Source: Aphelenchoides besseyi
Taxonomy: Eukaryota > Nematoda > Chromadorea > Rhabditida > Aphelenchoididae
Reading direction: 5' to 3'
DNA length: 64,000 bases
Assembly (NCBI GenBank): GCA_024699855.1
Contig: JAMPIQ010000003.1
Coordinates: 1,922,001-1,986,000, forward strand
In this document: positions 16,658 to 26,639 of the stretch, piece after piece
How the letters are laid out: each line of letters opens with the position of its first letter
How positions within the stretch are numbered: position 1 is the stretch's first letter
The notes under the pieces: generated by a model
Databases searched by the model: none
Told to the model about the DNA's origin: nothing
The model's input: the letters and a program-made list of their open reading frames with translations, nothing else
Made by a program: the position numbers and the translations under genes

Positions 16658-17125
16658 GACGAAAAGCTTGCGACCATATTGTGCTTGAGAGCGCTAAAAT
16701 TCTGACGATTGTTCATGAAAATATGGTGGACGAGGAAGTAGAAGAAGAACTCTGCAACATTGGGATGTTCATTGGTCGGTTGACTTTGGCACATGATATC
16801 CCAACTCTCACTATTACTGCCAACTTTGAACAGATGTTAATTTATTATCTGGCCTCAGAGAATCCAAAACATATTTGTCTTATGGTCGTTTTGATTACAC
16901 ATCTCCTCAAGTACTGCGAACGGAACATTGTAAGTCTGAACTATATAGTTTCCAATTAATTTTTACTTCAGATTTTCAAAGAAGACTGCCCTTGGGTCTC
17001 GTATCATCGCGGTGTTGAAGGAGATTCACGATGACAACGAAACAGATATTTTTGTTCGGTGGAAAATTGATCGCTTTTTGGAGAACTTGGACAATCCAAC
17101 ATCTACGGAACTTCCGAGTACATGA
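16658..17125 (+). pseudogene. CNOT1 (NOT1/LET-711)-like fragment
   Basis: Two exons read ELCNIGMFIGRLTLAHDIPT, then LLKYCERN-IIFKEDCPW and, after a one-base shift, SRIIAVLKEIHDDNETD. The order and motifs match the C-terminal-middle part of CNOT1 (NLGxWLGxxTLAxxxP ... NPWTMAIMNVLAELH), the scaffold of the CCR4-NOT deadenylase. Only about 130 residues of a protein of more than 2,000 residues are present, and the second exon needs a frameshift. I read it as a relic of a duplicated copy. A coding-looking exon at 16390-16481 may belong to the same relic. Confidence 0.5.
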
Positions 17126-17164
17126 TGGACAATCACTATTGACATTCAATCAGGATCACAGTGT

Positions 17165-17649
17165 TTATTTCATTTGTGTAGTCGAACAAAGAAGTCGTAT
17201 GTACTCGGATCGATTTTGTTTGCCGTCCGTGTTCTTCAACACGAATTCGCTTTTTTGTTGCGGACATTTTTTGACCTTCACGATTGGTTGTGCGACTTCA
17301 GGTTTCTTCCTCGTTTTCATCATCCTGAACTCGAGAAGTAATCTCCAAACACAAAGTTAACTGTCGTTCTCAACTTGTTCCTTTTTCTTGTTCTTGGTCA
17401 ACTCCTCCGATTTGGCGATCATATCGACATTCACGCGACATAACATTCGTATTTAAGTCATCAGCTTCGAATTGAAAGGTCGAGTCGATTAAGGAACAGC
17501 CAAATTACCATCTGTTTAATCGGCACATGCGGCATTCCGTTCTTTTGCAAATTAATCGGCTTTGTGCATTTGAAAAGATTGCTCTTGAATTTTGTTCCCA
17601 GAAACTCGCTTCGTAAACGACGAAGGAGGTCAGCGTTTTTATTGTCCAT
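17165..17649 (-). other. Coding-like minus-strand segments, gene model unresolved
   Basis: Three stretches look coded: one starting MDNKNADLLRRLRSEFLGTK (start 17649), one with IAKSEELTKNKKKEQ (about 17358-17430), and a basic frame ending at 17165 just before an AATAAA-like signal. Splice sites that would join them in one frame are not obvious. It could be a divergent nuclear protein gene or a decayed one. Family not recognised. Confidence 0.25.
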
Positions 17650-17864
17650 TTTTGTTGTAAATACGAACAGAGAGCAAAAAGGTCGACTGATTTCAAAGTC
17701 TTAAACCTTCGAACTGACGACCTTTAATTGATTTCTTTCAATCAAGCAATTTTCATCAAAAACAAGTTTATTGGCTTTTAGAATTTGTAGTCCTAAGAAG
17801 GGTTGTTTTGGATCAGAAGTTGGTTGGTCAGCAAGTCGCTTTCGAGCTCAACAGTTGAGAGCGT

Positions 17865-18230
17865 TTAAGCGTGTTCGGTCGTCTTCTTGGGCAGAAGAAC
17901 GGTATTGATGTTCGGCAACACTCCGCCTTGAGCGATCGTAACACCCGAGAGCAATTTGTTCAATTCTTCGTCGTTGCGGACTGAAAACACAAGAAATCAC
18001 ATGAATTGATCAGAAGTGAACTTACCGGCCAATTGCAAATGTCGCGGGTTGATACGAGTCTTCTTGTTGTCACGGGCAGCATTGCCGGCCAACTCGAGAA
18101 CTTCGGCAGCCAAGTACTCCAAGACAGCGGCGACGTAGACTGGAGCTCCGGCTCCAACTCGCTCGGCGTAGTGTCCTTTGCGGAGAAGACGATGCAAACG
18201 ACCAACTGGAACGCTAATGGGCACTGATTG
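17865..18230 (-). CDS. Histone H2A-like protein, N-terminal tail not found
   Basis: Two exons (18230-18026 and 17980-17865) encode an almost complete H2A histone fold: [20 protein letters not shown], the [20 protein letters not shown] helix, [44 protein letters not shown] and a short TTEHA end. It is closer to canonical H2A than to H2A.Z (no H2A.Z-type acidic patch extension). The basic N-terminal tail and the usual AGLQF before PVGR are missing. A splice acceptor just before the fold implies an upstream exon that I could not find before the neighbouring gene at 18331. So it is a variant with a remote first exon or a retired copy. Introns are unusual for replication-dependent H2A. Confidence 0.7.
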
Positions 18231-18330
18231 CTGTAATTTTTAGCATTGATGTCAAATTGTCAGTTTATGTACTCAAATCTCGATCACATCATGCCAGTAA
18301 ATGAAGGTTTATGGTTAGACGGCACGAAGA

Positions 18331-18858
18331 TTATTGCTTTTGAAAGGAATCTCCTTGTTGGGAACCGAAACCATTGGGTTGATTTCCGTCACCGTTGTTT
18401 TGTGATCCACCAAATTGAGAGCCACTTTGTTGATTGCCGAAAGGCGGTTGATTTTGTTGTCCGGACTGATTTCTTTGATCCTCATCTCCGGGTTGACGTT
18501 TTAAACGTTGTTGTCCATTGGGTTGACCACCAAATTGATTGCCGTTTGGAGGATCACCAAATGATTGACCGTTCATCGGATTTTGTTGTCCCTGTGGTCC
18601 GTTAAAATCGTTTTCTTGAGAACCTTTGTCGCCTTCTTGAGGTTGTTGCTGATTTCCGTTGACCTGTCCTTGACCACCAAAACTGAAAGAAACAACAGTT
18701 CAAATAAATTGGATGCGCAATCACCCTCCAGGTCCTTGATTGCTGTTACCGAATTGCCCATTCTCTTGGGCATAAACTGAAAGTCGTGATAAGAAATGGA
18801 GGTTCTGTGAGTTACCTGTAAGAACAACAAATGCAGTGAAGATAACAAACGACCTCAT
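18331..18858 (-). CDS. Secreted Gln/Asn/Gly-rich low-complexity protein
   Basis: Three exons starting at 18858, with a clear signal peptide (MRSFVIFTAFVVLTVYA) split by an intron. The mature chain of about 130 residues is built from irregular NGQ/QFG/GSQ/NQP units (GQFGNSNQGPGG, FGGQPNGQQ, SQFGGSQNNG) and ends FQKQ. An internal LKRQ dibasic site sits in the middle and could be a proprotein cleavage point. No cysteine is present. Composition resembles prion-like or abundant secreted nematode proteins, but I do not recognise a family. The second and third exons are joined at a glycine codon. Confidence 0.75.
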
Positions 18859-18912
18859 TGCGGAATGTAGAATTGACTGAAAGAAGTGATGTTTATGTCT
18901 GTCATTTTCGAT

Positions 18913-18920
18913 CTTTTATA
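18913..18920 (-). promoter_or_regulatory. TATA box
   Basis: TATAAAAG on the minus strand, about 55 bases upstream of the start codon at 18858. Confidence 0.6.
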
Positions 18921-19940
18921 CTCGTTTTTCTAATCGGAGAACTTTGCATTTTACGTCCATTTTGAGCGAAGATCTCGATCATCTGTGGTCTAACAGTCAA
19001 AATCTCGTCACTATAATTGCTCTCGTTGATCTATATTCAGCGAGATCATATGCCTTTTGATGGGAAAACGTGAGCTCTTCGCACAACAAGCGGGATCTCC
19101 ACCAAAAATATGCTCTTGGTATTGTGCTCGAACGGATGACACACCGATTTTAATCGCTTTTTAGATTACTCAAACTTTTTGTACGGTACTAACACAAACA
19201 TCGAGTTCATCTTCTCGTGAACAACTAACTGAAATCAACACGTCGAGTTGAAAGAGTTGAACGAAGTTTTAGTTCCGTCGTTTTTCGGTTAGCGACTCTG
19301 AAAAGTGGACGATGAGAACGATCACAGCGACCCCGGAACTCACTATTGTCTTTCTGTTAAGAACTCAACGATCGTTCAAGATGTAATAATAGAAAAAAAT
19401 GTATTACACGAATTTGTTCAATGAGATCTAGTAATGTGAATCTTTTTTTGTGATCGGATTAGTCAGTTCCAATAGTCTCTGACCAAGACAACGATCGTAG
19501 TGTTGTTTTGAGTTACCAGTGGCTACCTTCCTTCACTCTAACCAACAAGTCGAAGTTCTAACGTCTAGTCTAGTTCATTGAAGAGGTTTGGTTTTATGTT
19601 CACCAAGAACTCTTTTAAAATTAATTCTGTTAAAGTGATCAACAACTTTTAGATCAATGATCTCTTCAATCGTCTGCAAAGAGGAAGATTAGCGACTACA
19701 ACGACACAAACACGAAATTCGGCAAACAATCACACACACAGTCCGCGGTTACCTTCGGAGAGATCTGAAGTGATGACTCAATTCGACGAACAATTATCGG
19801 CGCTTATGTTCGAAACTCGAGGAAGTGACGTGCTTCTCCACTCAACTAAAATGCGTTGTGACTCAAAACCGAAGGTTGAAAACCTCGAGACGTCGCAACT
19901 TGTTTTGTGAAAATATTTTTGTTTTGTAATTTCGATTTCT
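18921..19940. other. Intergenic, no gene seen
   Basis: About 1 kb between two divergent TATA-driven genes. GATCTCGATC/GAGATC-like words recur near 18970, 19040, 19090 and 19425 and could be shared regulatory sites. No supported coding sequence. Confidence 0.4.
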
Positions 19941-19947
19941 TATAAAA
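19941..19947 (+). promoter_or_regulatory. TATA box
   Basis: TATAAAA 33 bases before the start codon at 19980, so the 5' UTR must be very short or trans-spliced. Confidence 0.55.
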
Positions 19948-19979
19948 CTCGTTCAGTTAAGTCTGACAACTACGTTGAA

Positions 19980-20599
19980 ATGCGAAGCTTATGGTCACTG
20001 TTCATTCTTCTTTCACTTCCATGTCTTTCTTGGGCGCTTCATGGACCTGATGAATTAGCAGGTGATCTCATTGAATTCGATTTCTTTACGATCGTTTTTA
20101 GAACTTTTGCCCGAAGACTTGCTCGATTTCTATGGCACCTTAACACGAGAGCAAGAACGAATAATGGACGCGGCAATGAACGGCAATGATGGCGATGAAG
20201 ACGGCTTTCTTGGCTACATTGCAAAACGAGATCCCGAGTTGGGACAACGAGCAGTCCACGTATTCAAAGGTTTTATCGACAAACTGAGCGCCCTGAAACC
20301 AACAGCTCAACAATTTTACTTGACGGTTTGTTTCGCCTTTTCGATCATTATGATTTGTCTCCAGCTTTTCAACGGTCTTCTTCGCAATTTGACCTCCGAT
20401 GCAAATGAAAAACAATTGAAGGCCTTTACGAATGAAATTCTGTTGCAATGGATCGGATTGAAACGATCATCACGCAAGAATTTGGCCACTCATTTTCCAA
20501 CTGTTGCTCATGTCTTGAACAGTAAGAAACAGCTTAAATTTGTAGACCAAATTACTTTTAGGCCAAAAACTACGCGAATATGCGGAACTCAATTTCTAA
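19980..20599 (+). CDS. Fatty-acid and retinol-binding (FAR)-like secreted protein
   Basis: Four exons (19980-20061, 20102-20325, 20365-20521, 20562-20599) encode 166 aa. It opens with a signal peptide (MRSLWSLFILLSLPCLSWA). The all-helical mature part follows the nematode Gp-FAR-1 pattern: LPEDLLDFYGTLT, then KRDPELGQRAVHVFKGFIDK and LSALKPTAQQFY, then a final helix with THFPTVAHVL. FAR proteins are small secreted carriers of fatty acids and retinol in nematodes. The segment DAAMNGNDGDEDGFLG is more acidic than usual. The 3' end lies tail-to-tail with the receptor gene that ends at 20696. Confidence 0.7.
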
Positions 20600-20695
20600 C
20601 CCTTTCAGTTGTGTTTACCTTTGAATTCAACCCTAACAACCTTCAATGTTTTTTGTTTATTAAACAAATTCAAAATAACTGCTCTTTCGACCAAT

Positions 20696-21768
20696 TCACG
20701 ATCTGGACAAAACAATTAACGTTGTAACTGCGTTTAACAATCCTAAACTCGACCACGGCGCGATAATCCCATTGCCCAGAATCTCGATGTCCAATCGAAA
20801 AATGATTGCAGTAACAACCAATGCTAAAGGCAGTAAAGCCAATATCCACGTGTTGATTGTTCGATACATTAGCATTCGAGTGAACTGTGATCGAATGAAC
20901 GGAATCTTTGTAGCCGATTCGCTCATCCATTCGTCTTCGTTTTCTATTGTCAAAAAACGAGCTCGAAAAGCGTAATACGAAGTAAATGCAATACTTAGAG
21001 TCGTGAATGTCAAATCTAATCCGAAGAAGAACATCGTCCCAACATCTCGCTAAATATATGTTTCCGTTTTGTCTTCTTATTTAACTCACAATATCAGAAG
21101 CATAGAGGAAGTTCTTCGCATTCGCTTGAAACCATTCATCATCGAACATCGCCAAATAGTGTTTTCGACCGCGTTCAATTGCTTCATCGACTCCGATTGC
21201 TGCTGGCACGGCAACCAACAGTCCTACGGTCGTTGTTATTGCCAGGTTTTTGATCAGAATAAGTTTGCTGGGAGTACGACACCTGAAGTTCGAATATTTT
21301 GGAAAATAAATCGACAGCTTACTGTTTTTTCACAAACAGATAATGATAGTGGTATAAGGCCGGCAGAATAAAAAGCGCATGCATACAAACAAAGCAATGT
21401 AGTATGTACACAGACAACGTTGCAATATAGTATGGCCGGATGGCCCATTCTACTACGAAAGACATGATTAGACTCATTCAATTTGTAACTTACTTCCGTG
21501 CGCCAAAACGAACATCACTCCATTTTTGATTGCAATTTGCTTAAACCCACAATGAAAGTCCGCTTATCTTTGAACTCACGTGTTGTGTAAAGACTTCTGT
21601 AACCGAGAACAACAAGTCAAAAGAAGCTGTGCAAGCGAACAGAAACGAAAACGGATATCTTCGTTTTTTGGCCAAAACAAGCAGAAGCCAAACGTTCAAG
21701 AAGACTCCCAAACTTGAACCCACAATTCCAATCATCCAGAAGATGGTTGAATCGGTTATCTCAATCAT
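20696..21768 (-). CDS. Serpentine chemoreceptor (7TM, Str-superfamily-like)
   Basis: Exons on the minus strand begin at 21768 with STIFWMIGIVGSSLGVFLNV (TM1), continue through NGVMFVLAHG, a TM-rich exon ending in HYHYLFVKKQ, an extracellular segment and a last exon ending LGLLNAVTTLIVLSRS. Seven hydrophobic segments can be counted. The NG..FVL.HG block after TM2 and the LxNxxTTL end resemble the STR/SRD/SRI superfamily of nematode olfactory receptors. Subfamily not certain. All junctions keep frame, so it looks intact. A likely ligand cannot be inferred. Confidence 0.7.
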
Positions 21769-22219
21769 CGTTTACGGATACAAAAAGAACGAAACCCGAA
21801 TTGCTGTCCAAAATAAGACCACAGCTCCTCGATAACCTCAAACTTATTCTTTTGATCCCAAGCGCTTTTCGTTGAGTTCAATCAACCAAAACAATATCCG
21901 GAACGACAATTCTCGATCTCGTCGCTTTTTAATTCGACGGTTGTTTCCGCAATTTTCAATTCTTTTGCCCGATTGCTTTCATATCCGCATCAAAATAGGA
22001 GACTTCAATTCTACAGTTGCAGAACTTTTGGTGAAAATGTTTTGTGTTCAATATCCAAACTTTAAATCATTCATGACACGACAATCAATTCGATGTCATT
22101 CAGGAGACAAATGAACATCAAAACACAAAGTTTATTTTACTAAAACAAAAACCTAAGACAAATTGAACTGCTAATAAAGTTGGATATTTAATCAGAGAAA
22201 CAAAGTTTTGTGATTAATA

Positions 22220-22542
22220 TCAGGTTGGGACAATGTTTAAGTAGACGAAGAACTTCATTTTTTCTTTGGACAACACGTGGACTTTGCCACAAGCGTCTTT
22301 AATGCACGGACATTCTTTCGCAACTTGATCGAGTTCATCTTTCGAAAGCACCGAATACTTGCCACTTGTGAAGAATTGATCCCGCAGCGTTTCTCACGTA
22401 TCTTTGGTTATGGACAAATATTGTATTCCTGAATGTGCACATCGTATATAAAGGTCTCAATGTCCGTGTTGGCTTGCAAAACTTTACTTCCGTGTGTTGC
22501 TAAAGTCTTCAAATGGATGGCAATAGTTTTAGCGGAAGCCAA
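22220..22542 (-). pseudogene. Broken gene of unknown family, TGA and frameshift
   Basis: After a TAG acceptor, an exon reads TIAIHLKTLATHGSKVLQAN and DIETFIYDVHIQ. The reading then shifts by one base into QYLSITKDT, TGA, ETLRDQFFTSGKYSVLSKDE, followed by LDQVAKECPCIKDACGKVHV and the end KFFVYLNIVPT. The in-frame TGA sits where Trp would fit. Both flanks look coding, so this is probably a recently inactivated gene. The family is unknown to me. The transposon island begins about 200 bases upstream of its 5' side. Confidence 0.45.
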
Positions 22543-22737
22543 CTACAAGTTGTGGTTAGTAGCCAATAAATTAAAAACGTACACTTTCTGGTGCTATTTT
22601 TACAAAGTGGAATTGTTTTTGCAGGTTTGGCATACGTTTGTACAATCATTGCGGCAAAAATAGAAGGAAATCGTACCTAAAATCCTTCAAAACAAGTACT
22701 ATCAAAGCCGCTTGAACTAGACAGTGTTTTCTGAATA

Positions 22738-23840
22738 TACAGTACTGGACAAAAGTTTGGAAAACACGTGTACCTCGCGAATGGCTGAAGGGAATCGATC
22801 GGTTTTTGTACATTAGACCTCTTAGACAAAGAGCATTCGAATAAGCAATAAAAAATATATTTAATAAAAAAGTGAACAAAAGTTGAAAATAGGAGTGAAC
22901 AAACATTTGGAAGGCACTTTGTTTTGTTAAGATATCTGAACGCCTCGCTTTCCGACCACGTCCTCAAGGCGCTTCTTCATACAGGAGAAGAAGGCCTTAA
23001 TCTTCGGGACGGAGCGATGGATTGCGGCCAGAAGTTCGGACTTCGTGCGAAATTGACCATTCTTGTATATTTCGTCCTCCATCAGCTTCCAAAAGTTAAC
23101 CATCGGATTCAAATCTGGGCTACGGGATGACCAATCGCTCGTAGCTACTTGCTGGTCGAGTAAGAAGTCAGTGGCAGTCCTCGCCGTGTGAATTAGCGTC
23201 AGGTCTTGTCGCCACGCCCAGAACCGGCGTCTTATTTGCTTTCGGATCCACCGGAAGAACTTCAAATTGAGACACGAAACGTAGTCGACTGCCTTGTAGT
23301 GATCGTTGCAAACCTGTAACGGATTAAATTGCCATCAAAAGTTGAAGAGATAGACGAAGAACGTACGTCGATCAGCAGTTTCCGGGTTGAAAAGATGACA
23401 CCGAGGATTATGATTGATCTACCACCCATTTGTCGCGATTCACCCAGCGGCGAATCGTTGGTCGATCGTCCTCCAATTCCAGGTTATCCTGGAATGAACG
23501 CGAAATAATGCGGTTACCGCCTTGAAGTTGGCTGGCTACATGGCGTTTAATCGACAACGAAGACACGAATTCACTTCTTTAGACGACCGAGTATCGCTCG
23601 TCTTTCTGCTCAGGTTTTTGAGTACGTGCTCAACAGTCGACTTGGAAACTTTGCATTTCGTCGCCGTTGCCCTAATGCTTCGTAAAATCGCGTACTGTAC
23701 CTTAACTTCTTCTTTCTTCTCGTCCGAAAGCATCTGAAATGAAAGAATATTCAACAAAACCAAAAAGCTGAAAAAACCACGCTATCATTACTAAGCACGC
23801 AATAAACCAAGTGTCTTCCCAACTTCTGTCTAGTACGGTA
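22738..23840 (-). mobile_element. Tc1-like transposon, inactive copy 1
   Basis: TA-flanked element with the outer end CAGTACTGGACAAAAG and a diverged inner end (CTTCTGTCTAGTACGG before TA at 23839). The minus-strand transposase is broken into an HTH N-terminal piece (23536-23763, SDEKKEEVKVQYAILRSI) and a C-terminal piece (22927-23265). The C-terminal piece has SRSPDLNPMVNFW. The second catalytic Asp (RQD) is present, but the third residue of the DD34E triad, exactly 34 residues later, is Val instead of Glu. Frameshifts separate the pieces. It cannot code for an active transposase. Confidence 0.8.
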
Positions 23841-23859
23841 TTCACATTTGTCTTGTAAA

Positions 23860-23891
23860 CCCTCGAATCACTGCTGAGAGTGATTCGAGGG
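23860..23891. repeat. Perfect 13-bp stem hairpin beside the Tc1-like end
   Basis: CCCTCGAATCACT, loop GCTGAG, then the exact reverse complement. It lies 20 bases outside the inner Tc1 terminus in the left arm and is mirrored at 32515-32546 in the right arm. It could be a folded RNA, a remnant of a small inverted-repeat element, or the trigger of the inverted duplication. Confidence 0.6.
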
Positions 23892-24725
23892 CGTCTAAAA
23901 TAAGTCAGTTACTGATTGATACAAATTGAATAAACTTATCTTGTGTGTACACACACACACAAACACAACAGGGGCTATGAATTGTAAATTTCCCTTGTTT
24001 GTTTGTTTTGAAACAAACAAAGGACGAGGAGCTGAGTGATCCTGAAAATCCGAATATGTTAGGAAAAAGAACAGAAATCGAAACTTACCTCGAATAGCGT
24101 ACTCTTCGAGGACCACTCAGCTACAAATGATGGCTTCTGGGAGATCTACGACCATTAAATACTGGTTGGCGGCACCCAAGCCTGACCTCCAGCTACGAGT
24201 ACCGCGAGGTGTTTTCTTTCTGAACAAAGCACTCACATCACAGAGGATTGTTTCGCGGCGTCTCAATCACCAATTAATGAATAGTACAACTCAAAACAAA
24301 CCTTAAGGTAAAACCAGAAGATGCGATTTGCCCCGGGAATGGTTTGCTTCTGATAGAAAAATTCAAATCACCAGTGAGTGACTCCGGGGCCTGAAATAAT
24401 CAAACAATGACTGATACAAATCAGGACAAACCTCTAGTTGTGGAATGCTCTGGAATGTCTCTTATTGTTTAAACACTGAACTTCAAGAGAGGGTTTCTGT
24501 AAGTCTAAACCCAACAATAAACATCGACCAAGAAACGCACCTTTGCCCTTACAAGGAATGCCTGTCAGCGGTAGTAGCGGTAATTTGACGCCGTTCGTAT
24601 CAATCGACACGTCTCGATGAGCTGAGCATTACTGTATAAGTCATTTTTGCGCAACCGCAGAACCGGCCATTTTATTTGGCCAAAATTCATTCCGAGTTAT
24701 GGCCCGCTGGTCTTCTTTTGGAAAT

Positions 24726-24864
24726 GCGAGCAGCGGTGGCCGAGTGGTTAAGAATTGGTGTAAGTGAGAGAACAGTGCAGTGTAATCATGTACATTCACA
24801 TTATTTTACAGTACAAAAGATTTTCGAAGTCTCAAATTCTTCGGAATAGATCCCGTCACCTCGC
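24726..24864 (+). other. tRNA-like sequence (Ser/Leu type), degraded
   Basis: GCGAG, then GGTGGCCGAGTGGTTAAG with a perfect A-box, and at the end CACCTCGC. This end would pair with GCGAGGTG if the four inserted bases CAGC were removed. The B-box region (CGGAATAGATCC) is degraded, and about 60 extra bases sit in the anticodon region. Best read as a tRNA pseudogene or tRNA-derived SINE head. Confidence 0.4.
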
Positions 24865-25366
24865 TTATAAGTTAAGCTAGAGATTATGATTTCCGGCCTA
24901 TTCATCAACCATTCAATGTGACCATTAAGTTCACGGAAACCAAGTAAATTTCTCAGAAAATGATACGTCTTGGTCTATTGCGTTGCTTGTGAACCCTAAT
25001 GTGACAACTATAAATTGAAGACATCATTTTCTATGCTCTAGATTGCGGCATTAGGTACAGTAGTGTGAGGGTTTTCAATCACAGAGTCATGTTTCTTAAA
25101 CCAATCACTCGGTTCTGGTTACTGTGATTGTCATTTTTCGTCCAAATAAAACACAAACTTTTAACGCATAGACAACTTTCTACTTCTGTGACCGTAACTA
25201 TAAATCCGCGAAATAGTGACCAGACGTGCCTGAAATTGCGATCACGAGAATACAATTTTATTTTCTTGTCTGAGGCGCTATTAAAGTTGTCAGTAAAGGT
25301 GTAACGGCCGGAGATACTTGATCATATGTTTTTGTCATAAACAACCATCTGGTTAGTTTAGAGCTA
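24865..25366. other. Inter-element DNA, no gene seen
   Basis: About 500 bases between the tRNA-like relic and the srt pseudogene. It has no coding sequence that I can support and probably includes the old srt promoter. Confidence 0.4.
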
Positions 25367-26639
25367 TGGAGTTGTATTTCTTTCGACATGAGCGTTTTGT
25401 GGAACTTTACACTTGCAACTTCAATGTTGATTCAATATCATTGTCTGATCGACAAGATGTGAAAGTCGGCATCGCCTTATTAATTGTCTCGTTGTTAATG
25501 GAGGTGAACGTCACTTTCGTTCTGTACAATTTTTTGTTATAGTTGCTTTACATTCCGTGTTTGATCTCAATAAACAAAATGGCATTTAACGCTTGCTATA
25601 AACTGATGCGTTATATTGGTGTGTCAACCCTTATGATGTCAGTCATATCAATAAACTTCAGGTATTATTGATCTTTTCCTAATTCCTATAAGTGGAACGT
25701 TGACTGGATATCTGGCAATAAACGGCTACTCGTTCTGCTCGTATCCTACTTTAATCTACTTTACCGGCTCAATTTCTTTGGGTGCTCAAAAACAAGAGAA
25801 AATAAGCCCAATTGTTAGTTTAGGTCTTTACAGCTCAGTTAAATGGCATCAATAATCCTTGCGCTCAATCGCTGTTTCGAAATGATTTCTCCACGACTAA
25901 ACAGTGTGATATTTTCGGAAGAGAACAAAGTTCTGGCTGATAACACCGACTATTTACGGACTTTATTTCGTTCTCTTTGCTACACCGGTCGCATTCTCTA
26001 GTGTCCATATGAGTTGCTTTTTCAATCCTTTTAAAGGATACAATGATACTGTTGGACATCTGGTGAGTGGTTGAAGACTATGACTGGTAATCTCAAACTT
26101 TTAGTATCACAATCCAATGCATACGGTAGCTACGAATACAAGTGAAATCACTTAATCGATCTTAGGTAAACGACACGATTGAACCATTAAGTTTGATTGT
26201 GATTTACACGACTTTCTGTATTGTGGTCTCAGTTCGATCTGCTGCCAATAAAACGGGAAAAAATGCTGTTCAAAATGGAGCAAAACGAAAAGCACAAATT
26301 CTGTCGTTCTTTCAAGTTTTCTTGATTAGTGTTGTCAATGTGGTAAGGACCCGTAAACCGAAGTATAAATTGAACAATCTGTCGTTTAGGTAGCGTGCTC
26401 AATTTATGTTTTGATGAACATTGTTCCGATCAGTCCGCTTTTAATCATAATAGGAACGTTCGGTTGGGTATGCATTCACGGCTAGTTAAAAACATTTGCT
26501 TTTTGACCACAAACCTACAGGATTACCACCGGTGATCTTCCTGACCTTAAATCGTACGATCAGACGCGACACGTTGAAGATGTTATGTTGTGGTCATTTC
26601 ACGGGCTCAAAGAACAAAGTTTGCGGAAATACGAGCTAG
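25367..26639 (+). pseudogene. srt-like chemoreceptor pseudogene
   Basis: The exon series reads like the SRT family of nematode 7TM receptors: MELYFFRHERFVELYTC, LLYIPCLISINKM, CYKLMRYIGIIDLFLIPISG, the FCSYPTLIYFTGSISLG motif, LALNRCFEMISPRLNSVIF, WLITPTIYGLYFVLFATPVA, FFNPFKGYND, AKRKAQILSFFQVFLISVVN, and a C-terminus PPVIFLTLNRTIRRDTLKML. There are at least three lesions: a stop just before the LALNRC exon sequence, a one-base shift after SVIF (near 25920), and a phase mismatch before the last exon. The body plan is full length, so inactivation seems relatively recent. The gene lies between the two inverted arms. Confidence 0.75.

Larger units (their letters stand above)
22738..24499 (-). 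repeat. Left arm of 1,762-base inverted repeat
   Basis: Matches 31907-33668 in reverse complement. Coordinates of paired features always sum to 56406, and all paired open frames are identical, so the arms have no indels that I can detect. The outer edge is exactly TA followed by CAGTACTGGAC, a Tc1-type end. The inner edge, at 24499, has no transposon end. The arm contains a Tc1-like copy (22738-23840) plus about 660 bases of passenger DNA. Confidence 0.9.
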
